Positions 57,302 to 64,000 of a stretch of 64,000 bases of DNA are shown in pieces. How positions within the stretch are numbered: position 1 is the first letter of the stretch; every line of letters starts with the position of its first letter. This DNA is from Nocardioides sp. Root140. Its GTDB lineage: Bacteria > Actinomycetota > Actinomycetes > Propionibacteriales > Nocardioidaceae. The translations under genes and the position numbers were made by a program. Under the pieces are notes generated by a model that searched no databases, was not told the origin of the DNA, and was given only the letters and a program-made list of their open reading frames with translations. The stretch is taken from the NCBI RefSeq assembly GCF_001426745.1, contig NZ_LMFI01000014.1:114994-178993 (forward strand). Direction: 5' to 3'.

Positions 57302-58486
57302 GTGACCCGGCCGACCACTCCACGCGAGGACGCCTCCGCACTGCTGCAGCGTGCGGTGGGTCCGCTGAGCACGGCAGCGATGGCCGGCATGGACACCGAG
57401 AAGGCCTGGTTCCGCGACCTCTCCGCGGAGAACCGGTCCTGGGTCGGCATGATCGTGCAGGCCGGTATCCGTGGCTTCATCTCCTGGTTCCGCGACCACG
57501 CCGATTCGTGGGATCTCTCCACCGAGGCCGACTCCCCCATCGCCGCGCAGGTCTTCGGGGCTGCTCCCCGTGCCCTGGCCGGTGTGATCACCCTGCAGCA
57601 GACCGTCGACCTGGTCCGCCTCACGATCGACGTCGTGGAGGCCAACCTCGACGACCTGCTCGGCGCCGAGCTGGCACCCGTCGTCCACGAGGGCCTGCTG
57701 CGCTACGGCCGGGAGCTCGCCTTCGCCACCGCCGAGGTCTACGCCAGGGCCGCCGAGTCGCGCGGCGCGTGGGACGCCCGGCTCGAGGCGCTGGTGGTCG
57801 ACTCGGTGCTGCGCTCCGAGAGCGACGAGACCGTGCTCTCCCGCGCCAGCGCGCTGGGCTGGGGCGGCTCGGGCGAGGTGGTCGTGGTGCTGGGGCGAGC
57901 CGCACCCGGCTCGACGGTCAACATCTTCGACGACGTACGCCGGTCCGCCCGGGCGCACCACATGGACGCCCTGTGCGCCGTACAGGGCGATCGCATGGTG
58001 GTGATCCTCGGCGGCGTCGAGGAGCCGGAGTCCGCGGTGCGAGCGCTCAGCAAGCACTTCGCCGAAGGGCCGATCGTGTTCGGACCGGTGGCACCCGACC
58101 TGGGCAGTGCCCACCACTCGGCGACGGCGGCCCTGGCCGGCTTCCGGGTGGCTGCGGCGTGGCCGCAGGCACCACGTCCGGTCGCCGCGCGCGACCTGCT
58201 CCCCGAACGCGTCCTGGCCGGCCACGAAGACGCCAGGCGCCAGCTGATCGAGGAGGTGTACCTGCCGCTGAAGGAGGGCCGCGGCACCCTGATCGAGACC
58301 CTCGACGCCTACTTCGGGCACGGTGGCTCGGTGGAGGGCACGGCCCGGTCGCTGTTCGTCCACCCGAACACGATTCGCTATCGCCTGCGCCAGGCCGCGG
58401 AGCTCACCGGACTCACCGCCAGCCAGCCGCGCGACGGCTACACCCTGGCCGTCGCGTTGACGTGCGGACGCCTCTCCGAAACATGA
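57302..58486 (+). CDS. PucR-type regulator of fatty acid synthesis (FasR-like)
   Basis: A 394-residue regulator. N-terminal helical region (~1-170), a central GGDEF-like/CdaR linker (~180-290, VDSVLRSESDETVLSRASALGW ... FGPVAPDLGSAHHSATAALAGF) and a C-terminal PucR helix-turn-helix (GGSVEGTARSLFVHPNTIRYRLRQAAELTG, ~340-370). Its position directly before fabD matches Streptomyces FasR, an activator of the fabDHPF operon, and the corresponding mycobacterial gene. The start is the GTG at 57302. Activation of the downstream fab operon in response to acyl-CoA or similar is inferred from this synteny. Confidence 0.87.
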   Translation: MTRPTTPREDASALLQRAVGPLSTAAMAGMDTEKAWFRDLSAENRSWVGMIVQAGIRGFISWFRDHADSWDLSTEADSPIAAQVFGAAPRALAGVITLQQTVDLVRLTIDVVEANLDDLLGAELAPVVHEGLLRYGRELAFATAEVYARAAESRGAWDARLEALVVDSVLRSESDETVLSRASALGWGGSGEVVVVLGRAAPGSTVNIFDDVRRSARAHHMDALCAVQGDRMVVILGGVEEPESAVRALSKHFAEGPIVFGPVAPDLGSAHHSATAALAGFRVAAAWPQAPRPVAARDLLPERVLAGHEDARRQLIEEVYLPLKEGRGTLIETLDAYFGHGGSVEGTARSLFVHPNTIRYRLRQAAELTGLTASQPRDGYTLAVALTCGRLSET

Positions 58487-58528
58487 CGTTAACCTGGCGC
58501 CGACAACTCACTGGCGGGTAACAGGAAA

Positions 58529-58545
58529 TTGTGGGAACCCGACAA
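58529..58545. promoter_or_regulatory. Imperfect dyad in the fabD upstream region
   Basis: TTGTGGGAACCCGACAA is a near-palindrome (6 of 8 pairs match) located 69 bp before the fabD start, in the 127-bp gap after the PucR-type regulator gene. It is a candidate binding site for that regulator, but nothing in the sequence proves it. Confidence 0.3.
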
Positions 58546-58613
58546 GGAACCGCCCATGTATTTCGTGCGTGGCACCCCTCGGTCCACGGCCCGGACACGG
58601 CACAGTTGACGAC

Positions 58614-59801
58614 GTGCTCGTCATTGTCGCTCCAGGCCAAGGTGCCCAGTCCCCCGGATTCCTCTCCCCCTGGCTCGAGGACCCCGTGTTCAGGGGTCGC
58701 TTCGAGTGGCTGTCGACAGTCGCCGGCCTCGACCTGGTGCACTACGGCACCGAGGCCGACGCGGAGACGATCCGCGAGACACAGATCGCGCAGCCGCTGC
58801 TCGTGGCCGCCGGCCTGGTCGCTGCCCTCGAGCTCTTCCCGAGCCCGGCCGACGCGTTCGGCAAGATCGGTGCCGTCGCCGGCCACAGTGTCGGCGAGCT
58901 GACCGCCGCCGCCGGTGCCCGTGCGATCACCGCCGAGCAGGCCATGGTGCTGGTCCGCGAACGCGGCCGTCTGATGGCCGACGCCGCCGCGCAGCGCCCG
59001 ACCAGCATGACCGCTGTCCTCGGTGGCGACCGTGAGGAGGTCCTCGCATCGCTCGCCAAGCACGGCCTGACCCCGGCCAACGACAACGGCCCCGGCCAGA
59101 TCGTCGCCGCCGGCACCGTCGAGCAGCTCGCCGCGCTGGCCGAGGACCCGCCCGCCAAGGCCCGCCTGATCCCGCTCTCGGTGGCCGGCGCGTTCCACAC
59201 CGACCACATGGCACCGGCCGTCGAGCGCATGGGCAGCCTGGCCCGCTCGGTCTCGACCCACGACCCACGCACGGTGATCATCTCGAACGCCGACGGCCAG
59301 GTCGTCCACGACGGCCGCGAGGTGCTGGCCCGCATCGTCAAGCAGATCAGCCAGCCGGTGCGCTGGGACCTCTGCATGGACACGATGCTCGACCTCGGCG
59401 TCACCGGGATCCTGGAGATGCCGCCGGCCGGCACTCTCACCGGTATCGCCAGGCGGGCGATGAAGGGCGTCGAGACGTTCGCGCTCAAGACCCCCGACCA
59501 GCTCGACGACGCCCGCGCCTTCTGCGAGAAGCACGGCGAGGCCTCCCAGATCGACACCAACCCGACCTGGCGGATGGTGGTCAGCCCCGCGAAGGGCACG
59601 TTCCACCGCGACGCCGCAGCGGCCGACGCCGTCGAGCTCGGCGAGCGCGCCCTGATCGGTGCCGTCGCCAGTCTGCGTGACCGCATAGACGTCACCGCCG
59701 CCCACGGCGGTACGGTCGTGGAATGGCTCGTCGAGGACGGCGACATCGTCTCTCCCGGCCAACCTCTCCTCCGACTCCACCCGACGGGCGCCGCCTCATG
59801 A
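58614..59801 (+). CDS. fabD: Malonyl-CoA:ACP transacylase with C-terminal biotinyl/lipoyl-like extension
   Basis: A 395-residue enzyme that transfers malonyl from CoA to ACP. Residues 1-~310 are the transacylase: VAPGQGAQ at the start, active Ser92 in AGHSVGEL, the catalytic His195 in GAFHTDHM and the C-terminal PAGTLTGIARR. Typical FabD has ~310 residues. Here residues 321-395 add MVVSPAKGTFHR ... AHGGTVVEWLVEDGDIVSPGQPLLRLHP, which looks like two halves of a biotinyl/lipoyl hammerhead fold without the modified Lys. The GTG at 58614 has no Shine-Dalgarno; CACAGT lies 7 nt before it. It overlaps fabH as ATGA. Confidence 0.93.
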   Translation: MLVIVAPGQGAQSPGFLSPWLEDPVFRGRFEWLSTVAGLDLVHYGTEADAETIRETQIAQPLLVAAGLVAALELFPSPADAFGKIGAVAGHSVGELTAAAGARAITAEQAMVLVRERGRLMADAAAQRPTSMTAVLGGDREEVLASLAKHGLTPANDNGPGQIVAAGTVEQLAALAEDPPAKARLIPLSVAGAFHTDHMAPAVERMGSLARSVSTHDPRTVIISNADGQVVHDGREVLARIVKQISQPVRWDLCMDTMLDLGVTGILEMPPAGTLTGIARRAMKGVETFALKTPDQLDDARAFCEKHGEASQIDTNPTWRMVVSPAKGTFHRDAAAADAVELGERALIGAVASLRDRIDVTAAHGGTVVEWLVEDGDIVSPGQPLLRLHPTGAAS

Positions 59802-60799
59802 CCGCACTCCGCAGTTCCACCGGCTCAGCCGAGGCGACGATCCTGGGCGTGGGCGCCTACCGCCCGCGCCGCGTCGTCCCCAACTCCGAGGTGGTCGAGG
59901 CGATCGACTCCAGTGACGAGTGGATCCAGCAGCGCTCCGGCATCAAGACCCGTGGCTTCGCCGAGGACGACGAGACCGTGCCGATGATGTCGGTTGCCGC
60001 CTCGAAGCAGGCCCTCGAGCAGGCCGGCGTCGCCGCGGAGCAGATCGACTGCGTCATCGTCGCCACGGTCAGCCACCTGATGCAGACGCCGTCCGCGGCG
60101 TCGCTGATCGCCCACGAGCTCGGCACCAACGGCGCCGCGGCCTTCGACATCTCCGCCGCCTGCGCCGGCTTCTGCCACGGCGTCTCGCTGGCCGCCGACA
60201 TGGTGCGCGGCGGCTCGGCCGGCCACGTGCTGGTCGTCGGCGTCGAGCGCCTCTCCGACATCACCAGCCCGACCGACCGCGGCACGGCGTTCATCTTCGC
60301 CGACGGCGCCGGTGCGGTCGTGGTGGGCCCGTCCGAGGTGGCCGGCATCGGCCCGGTGGTGTGGGGCTCCGACGGCGAGCACTACGACTACATCCGGCAG
60401 AACGTCGACTGGCGCGACGTGATCGCCTCCGACGACCCGCAGATGCCGCACCTGATCATGGAGGGACGCTCGGTGTTCCGCTGGGCCGCCTTCGAGATGG
60501 CCAAGGTCGCCCAGGAGGCGCTCGACCGGGCCGGGGTCACCGCCGCCGAGCTCGACGTCTTCGTGCCGCACCAGGCCAACATGCGCATCACCGACGCGAT
60601 GGCGCGGGCGATGAAGCTGCCCGACACGGTGCGCATCGCCCGTGACATCGCCGAGCAGGGCAACACCTCTGCCGCCTCGGTCCCCCTTGCCCTCGAACGC
60701 ATGATCACCGAGGGAGAGGCGCGCAGCGGCGACACCGCACTGCTGATCGCCTTCGGTGCCGGCCTGGCGTACGCCGCCCAGGTCGTCACCGTTCCCTGA
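59798..60799 (+). CDS. fabH: 3-oxoacyl-ACP synthase III
   Basis: A 333-residue condensing enzyme that starts fatty acid chains by joining an acyl-CoA primer (often branched in actinobacteria) with malonyl-ACP. Catalytic triad: Cys122 in ISAACAGFCHG, His258 in VPHQANMRI, Asn289 in EQGNTSAAS. The N-terminal ILGVGAYRPRRVVPN and SDEWIQQRSGIKTRGF are standard KAS III features. The ATG at 59798 overlaps the fabD stop by four bases (ATGA), giving translational coupling. It is the second gene of the fab operon; AcpP follows after 66 bp. Confidence 0.95.
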   Translation: MTALRSSTGSAEATILGVGAYRPRRVVPNSEVVEAIDSSDEWIQQRSGIKTRGFAEDDETVPMMSVAASKQALEQAGVAAEQIDCVIVATVSHLMQTPSAASLIAHELGTNGAAAFDISAACAGFCHGVSLAADMVRGGSAGHVLVVGVERLSDITSPTDRGTAFIFADGAGAVVVGPSEVAGIGPVVWGSDGEHYDYIRQNVDWRDVIASDDPQMPHLIMEGRSVFRWAAFEMAKVAQEALDRAGVTAAELDVFVPHQANMRITDAMARAMKLPDTVRIARDIAEQGNTSAASVPLALERMITEGEARSGDTALLIAFGAGLAYAAQVVTVP

Positions 60800-60865
60800 C
60801 CTGCACGTCAGACTGCACAATCAGACTGCACCACCAGAAATAACCCAACCCAAGGAGAACCCGGC

Positions 60866-61111
60866 ATGGCCACCACTGAAGAGATCCGCTCCGACCTCGC
60901 CGAGATCGTCAACGAGGTTGCCGGCATCCCCGCCGACGACGTACAGCTCGACAAGTCCTTCGTGGACGACCTCGACGTCGACTCGCTGTCCATGGTCGAG
61001 GTCGTCGTGGCCTGCGAGGAGAAGTTCGGCGTCTCGATCCCGGACGACCAGGTCAAGAACCTCAAGACGGTCGGCGACGCGGTCTCGTTCATCGAGAACG
61101 CCGCCAGCTGA
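60866..61111 (+). CDS. acpP: Acyl carrier protein
   Basis: An 81-residue acidic four-helix protein that carries growing acyl chains on a 4'-phosphopantetheine arm. The attachment site is Ser40 in DVDSLSMVEVV, and FVDDLDVDSL is the classic ACP signature. The ATG at 60866 follows AAGGAG with 8-nt spacing, the best ribosome site in the operon, consistent with high ACP demand. A stable hairpin follows the stop codon and may stabilise the acpP message or reduce read-through into fabF. Confidence 0.97.
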   Translation: MATTEEIRSDLAEIVNEVAGIPADDVQLDKSFVDDLDVDSLSMVEVVVACEEKFGVSIPDDQVKNLKTVGDAVSFIENAAS

Positions 61112-61129
61112 CCCTCCCCCGTTCATCCC

Positions 61130-61158
61130 GGCCCCTCTGGGGCCAGCCCCCTCGAGGG
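61130..61158 (+). terminator. Hairpin between acpP and fabF
   Basis: GGCCCC-TCT-GGGGCC (61130-61144) is a perfect 6-bp stem with a 3-nt loop, followed at once by the palindrome CCCTCGAGGG (61149-61158). There is no T-run. It lies between co-directional operon genes, so it is more likely an attenuator or mRNA 3' end stabiliser than a full terminator. Confidence 0.5.
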
Positions 61159-61186
61159 CCCGCTTCCCAAACCGCGAAGGAACCGC

Positions 61187-62437
61187 ATGTCTCTCAAGCG
61201 CGTGGTCGTCACCGGACTCGGCACCACCAACCCTGTCGGCGGCGACGTCGCCAGCACCTGGTCGGCGCTCCTGGCCGGCACCTCCGGCGTTCGCCACCTC
61301 GATGACGAGTGGGCACAGGACATCCCGGTGAAGATTGCCGGCCGGATTGCCGTGGAGCCCGGCGAAGTGCTCGACCGGGTCAAGGCACGTCGCCTCGACC
61401 GGTCGGCGCAGTTCGCCATGATCGCTGCCATGGAAGCCTGGCGGGACGCGGGCCTCGAGGGTGTCGAACTGGACGGCACCCGCACGGGTGTCGCCGTCGC
61501 GTCCGGCATCGGCGGGGTCACCACCCTGCTGGCCAACTACGACACACTCAAGGAGAAGGGCGCCCGCCGGGTCTCCCCCCTCTCCGTCCCGATGCTGATG
61601 CCCAACGCACCGGCCGCCAACGTCGGCCTGTACGTCGGCGCCCGCGGCGCGGTCAACGCACCGACCTCGGCCTGCGCCTCCGGCAACGAGGCCATCTCGA
61701 TGGCCCTCGACCAGATCCGGCTCGGCCGGGCCGACGTCGTGGTCGCCGGTGGCACCGAGGCCGCGATCCACCCGCTGCCGATGGCCGCGTTCGCCCAGAT
61801 GATGGCGCTGTCGAAGACCGGCAGCGAAGAGGGCGGCGACCCCACCACGGTCTCCCGTCCCTGGGACACCGCCCGCGACGGGTTCGTCCTCGGTGAGGGC
61901 GCCGGCATCCTGGTGCTCGAGTCCGAGGAGCACGCCCTGGCCCGCGGCGCCCGCATCTACGCCCAGGTCATGGGCTCGGGCATCAGCAACGACGCCCACG
62001 ACATCGCCCAGCCCGACCCCGAGGGCCGTGGTGGCACCCGCGCCATCCAGCTCGCGATCGACTCCGGCGACTTCAGCCCGCGCGACGTCGTACACGTCAA
62101 CGCCCACGCGACCTCGACGCCGCAGGGCGACGTGGCCGAGGGCCTGATGCTGCACGCCACGCTGGGCGACCAGGTCGACAACTGCGTGGTCACCTCGACG
62201 AAGTCGATGACCGGCCACCTGCTCGGTGGCGCAGGCGCCCTCGAGGCCGTCGCCTGCGTCCTGGCCATCCGCGACCGGGTGAGCCCGCCGACGATCAACC
62301 TGGACAACAAGGACCCACGGGTCGACCTCGACATCCCGACCAAGGCCCGCGACCTGCCCCAGGGCGACATCGTGGCGCTGAACAACTCCTTCGGGTTCGG
62401 TGGCGCCAACGTGGCCGTCGCCTTCGGCAGCATCTGA
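61187..62437 (+). CDS. fabF: 3-oxoacyl-ACP synthase II
   Basis: A 416-residue KAS II enzyme that elongates acyl-ACP with malonyl-ACP. Catalytic Cys163 is in TSACASGNEAI; the two His are in VNAHATSTPQGD and TKSMTGHLLGGAG, and the C-terminal NNSFGFGGANVAVAF is the KAS signature. The start VVVTGLGTTNPVGGD is standard. The ATG at 61187 follows GAAGGAA. The stop codon overlaps the accD start (TGATG), so both are co-translated. In mycobacteria this position holds the kasA/kasB pair; here only one KAS II gene is present. Confidence 0.96.
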   Translation: MSLKRVVVTGLGTTNPVGGDVASTWSALLAGTSGVRHLDDEWAQDIPVKIAGRIAVEPGEVLDRVKARRLDRSAQFAMIAAMEAWRDAGLEGVELDGTRTGVAVASGIGGVTTLLANYDTLKEKGARRVSPLSVPMLMPNAPAANVGLYVGARGAVNAPTSACASGNEAISMALDQIRLGRADVVVAGGTEAAIHPLPMAAFAQMMALSKTGSEEGGDPTTVSRPWDTARDGFVLGEGAGILVLESEEHALARGARIYAQVMGSGISNDAHDIAQPDPEGRGGTRAIQLAIDSGDFSPRDVVHVNAHATSTPQGDVAEGLMLHATLGDQVDNCVVTSTKSMTGHLLGGAGALEAVACVLAIRDRVSPPTINLDNKDPRVDLDIPTKARDLPQGDIVALNNSFGFGGANVAVAFGSI

Positions 62438-63855
62438 TGACCGCGGTCGCCACCACGGGGACCAAGCCGAGCCGGGTCGACGACTCGCGTCACCCGCTCA
62501 ACCGGATGGGCGCGTTCTTCGACGAGGGCACGCTCGAGACGCTGACCGAGGACGACGGGTCCGGCATGCTAGCCGCCCGCGGCCTGGTCAACGGCTCCCC
62601 CGTGGTCGCGTTCTGCTCCGACCCCACGGTCATGGGCGGCGCGATGGGCGACGAGGGCTGCAAGGCCGTGCTGGTCGCCTACCGTCGGGCCCTCCAGGAC
62701 GACGTGCCCGTGGTCGGCCTGTGGCACTCCGGTGGCGCCCGACTCGCCGAGGGCGTGCTCTCGCTGCACGCGGTCGGCGAGATCTTCCACATCATGACCC
62801 AGGCCTCCGGCAGGATCCCCCAGATCTCGATCGTGCTCGGCGCCGCCGCCGGTGGCGCCGCCTACGGCCCCGCGCTGACCGACGTCGTGATCCTCGGCCC
62901 CGACGGCCGGATCTTCGTGACCGGGCCCGACGTGGTGCGCTCGGTGACCGGCGAGGACGTCGACATGGCGCGCCTGGGCGGTCCCGAGCCGCACGGACGA
63001 CGTTCCGGTGTCGTCCACATCCTCACCGAGACCGAGGCCGAGGCGCTCGACCGCGGACGACGCGTGGCCACCCTGCTCGGCGCACAGGGGTCGATGGACC
63101 TCGACACGATCGAGGACCGCGACCTCGCCGCCTGCCTCCCCGAGTCGAAGAAGCGCGCCTACGACGTGCACCCGCTGGTCGAGGAGGTCCTCGACACTGG
63201 CACGATCCAGGAGCTGCACGCCCGCTGGGCACCCAACATCGTCACCGCACTCGGCCGCATGGGCGGTCGCACGGTCGGTGTCGTCGCCAACAACCCGATG
63301 CGCCTGGGTGGCTGCCTCGACTCGGCCTCGGCCGAGAAGGCCGCCCGGTTCGTGCGCATGTGCGACGCGTTCGGCGTGCCGCTCGTGGTGCTGGTCGACG
63401 TACCCGGCTACCTGCCCGGCGTCGGCCAGGAGTGGGACGGCGTCGTACGCCGCGGCGCGAAGCTGCTGCACGCGTTCGGCGAGGCCGTCGTGCCGCGCGT
63501 GACGCTGGTGACCCGCAAGACGTACGGCGGGGCCTACATCGCGATGAACTCCCGCTCCCTGGGCGCCACCCGCGTGTTCGCGTGGCCCGGCGCCGAGGTG
63601 GCCGTGATGGGCGCCGTCGCCGCGGTCCGCATCCTCCACCGCCGCAAGCTGGCCGAGGTCGCCCCCGACATCCGTCCGCAGGTCGAGGCCGAGCTGGCCG
63701 TCGAGCACGAGCGCATCTCCGGTGGCGTGCAGAAGGCCGTCGAGATCGGCGTGGTCGACGAGATCATCGAACCCGACGTGACCCGCAGTGCCCTGGCCCG
63801 GGCGATCGCCGGTGCCGCCGAGATCCGCGGCGACCACGGCAACATCCCCCTCTGA
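62437..63855 (+). CDS. accD: Acyl-CoA carboxylase beta subunit (carboxyltransferase)
   Basis: A 472-residue biotin-dependent carboxyltransferase of the AccD/PccB type. It moves CO2 from carboxybiotin on the alpha subunit to acetyl-CoA (and perhaps propionyl-CoA), supplying malonyl-CoA to FabD. Oxyanion and acyl-CoA sites: HSGGARLAEGVLSLHAVGEIF, VLGAAAGGAAYGPALTD, and in the C-terminal crotonase-like half LVDVPGYLPGVGQE, RKTYGGAYIAMNSRSLGA and AWPGAEVAVMGAVAAVRIL. The length is shorter than typical AccD5/6 (~520) at the N-terminus. Its place at the end of the fab operon matches mycobacterial accD6. The alpha subunit gene is not in the window. Confidence 0.92.
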   Translation: MTAVATTGTKPSRVDDSRHPLNRMGAFFDEGTLETLTEDDGSGMLAARGLVNGSPVVAFCSDPTVMGGAMGDEGCKAVLVAYRRALQDDVPVVGLWHSGGARLAEGVLSLHAVGEIFHIMTQASGRIPQISIVLGAAAGGAAYGPALTDVVILGPDGRIFVTGPDVVRSVTGEDVDMARLGGPEPHGRRSGVVHILTETEAEALDRGRRVATLLGAQGSMDLDTIEDRDLAACLPESKKRAYDVHPLVEEVLDTGTIQELHARWAPNIVTALGRMGGRTVGVVANNPMRLGGCLDSASAEKAARFVRMCDAFGVPLVVLVDVPGYLPGVGQEWDGVVRRGAKLLHAFGEAVVPRVTLVTRKTYGGAYIAMNSRSLGATRVFAWPGAEVAVMGAVAAVRILHRRKLAEVAPDIRPQVEAELAVEHERISGGVQKAVEIGVVDEIIEPDVTRSALARAIAGAAEIRGDHGNIPL

Positions 63856-63870
63856 CCCTCCCCCTTCCCC

Positions 63871-64000
63871 GTGTAACGCCCTGTCCACGACACTTTGCAC
63901 CCGGCGGAATCAATCGGTCTAAGCAACTCAACCCTGTTGGGTGGTGTTGTGGATGCCGAGGTATGTGTCGTATGAGCAGCGCGAGGAGTTCTTCGGGTTG
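63871..64000 (+). mobile_element. Left end of a probable insertion sequence (truncated by window edge)
   Basis: Directly after accD the sequence changes character. GTGTAACGCCCTGTCCACGA at 63871-63890 looks like the terminal inverted repeat of an actinobacterial IS, followed by ~60 bp of lower GC and then a reading frame that resembles a transposase start. The right end and target duplication are beyond the window, so family and intactness cannot be checked. Confidence 0.5.
63953..64000 (+). CDS. Putative transposase, N-terminal fragment
   Basis: Only 16 codons are visible: MPRYVSYEQREEFFGL. The pattern of an aromatic residue, E-QRE and a hydrophobic helix resembles the first helix of the DNA-binding domain in IS30-like transposases, but this is too short to be sure. 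The ATG at 63953 is taken; GTG codons at 63941 and 63944 are in frame and also possible. Its codon use looks less biased to G/C at third positions than the fab genes. Confidence 0.4.
   Translation, partial: MPRYVSYEQREEFFGL

Overview
The window is strongly GC-rich chromosomal DNA from an actinobacterium. Gene order and protein types fit the Propionibacteriales, and I would guess a Nocardioides relative, although no rRNA is present to confirm this. The order glnE, glnA2, panB, phosphatase, zinc-ribbon protein, Nif3, then ahpE, DUF3052, aceE, PucR-type regulator, fabD, fabH, acpP, fabF, accD matches, as I remember it, the Rv2221c to Rv2247 stretch of Mycobacterium tuberculosis. It is therefore mostly conserved core backbone, with accessory insertions between the blocks.

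Layout. 1-365: start of homogentisate dioxygenase (minus) behind a strong palindromic operator. 485-3983: four-gene double ABC-2 exporter. 4090-6121: divergent MFS pump and MarR regulator. 6147-9761: Cys-cluster/pentapeptide protein, DoxX protein, a SatD pair and a PEP-mutase/isocitrate-lyase family enzyme. 9804-13947: copper-type operon (membrane protein, PepSY protein, YcnI, CopC/YcnJ-like). 13996-23650: glycosyltransferase, glnE, glutamine amidotransferase, glnA2, a MerR regulator and nadE. 23760-30565: FAD monooxygenase, a PhoB-like regulator with a curtailed receiver, and a 1468-residue secreted subtilase with Kelch repeats. 30594-32235: panB between two clusters of a 22-bp interspersed repeat. 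32339-40445: AMIN-like secreted protein, small proteins, map, a TPR protein, RNase P RNA, an RNB exonuclease, yaaA, phosphatase, zinc-ribbon protein and Nif3. 40469-43513: TetB-like ABC exporter with a divergent MarR-type regulator. 43571-47483: two-component system and a Ser/Thr kinase flanked by two membrane-anchored, Asp-rich low-complexity proteins. 47606-52570: two acyl-CoA synthetases, tRNA-Val, ahpE and a septum-formation-type lipoprotein. 52655-63855: DUF3052, aceE, an alpha/beta hydrolase, a PucR/FasR-like regulator and the fatty-acid operon fabD-fabH-acpP-fabF-accD. 63871-64000: probable left end of an insertion sequence.

How the genes work together. Pyruvate dehydrogenase E1 (acetyl-CoA supply), the carboxyltransferase AccD (malonyl-CoA), FabD, FabH, AcpP and FabF form one initiation and elongation line for fatty acids, under a FasR-like regulator. 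GlnA2, GlnE and the amidotransferase form a nitrogen block. Many genes lack a Shine-Dalgarno sequence and instead have a TANNNT-type -10 box 6-7 nt before the start codon, which indicates leaderless transcripts.

The least explained items are the repeat family around panB, the Asp-rich protein/two-component/kinase locus, the lipoyl-like extension on FabD, the Cys-cluster/pentapeptide fusion, and the subtilase with its neighbouring regulator and an 11-bp-period direct repeat. I saw no prophage and no CRISPR array. All functional assignments come from reading motifs by eye, without database searches.
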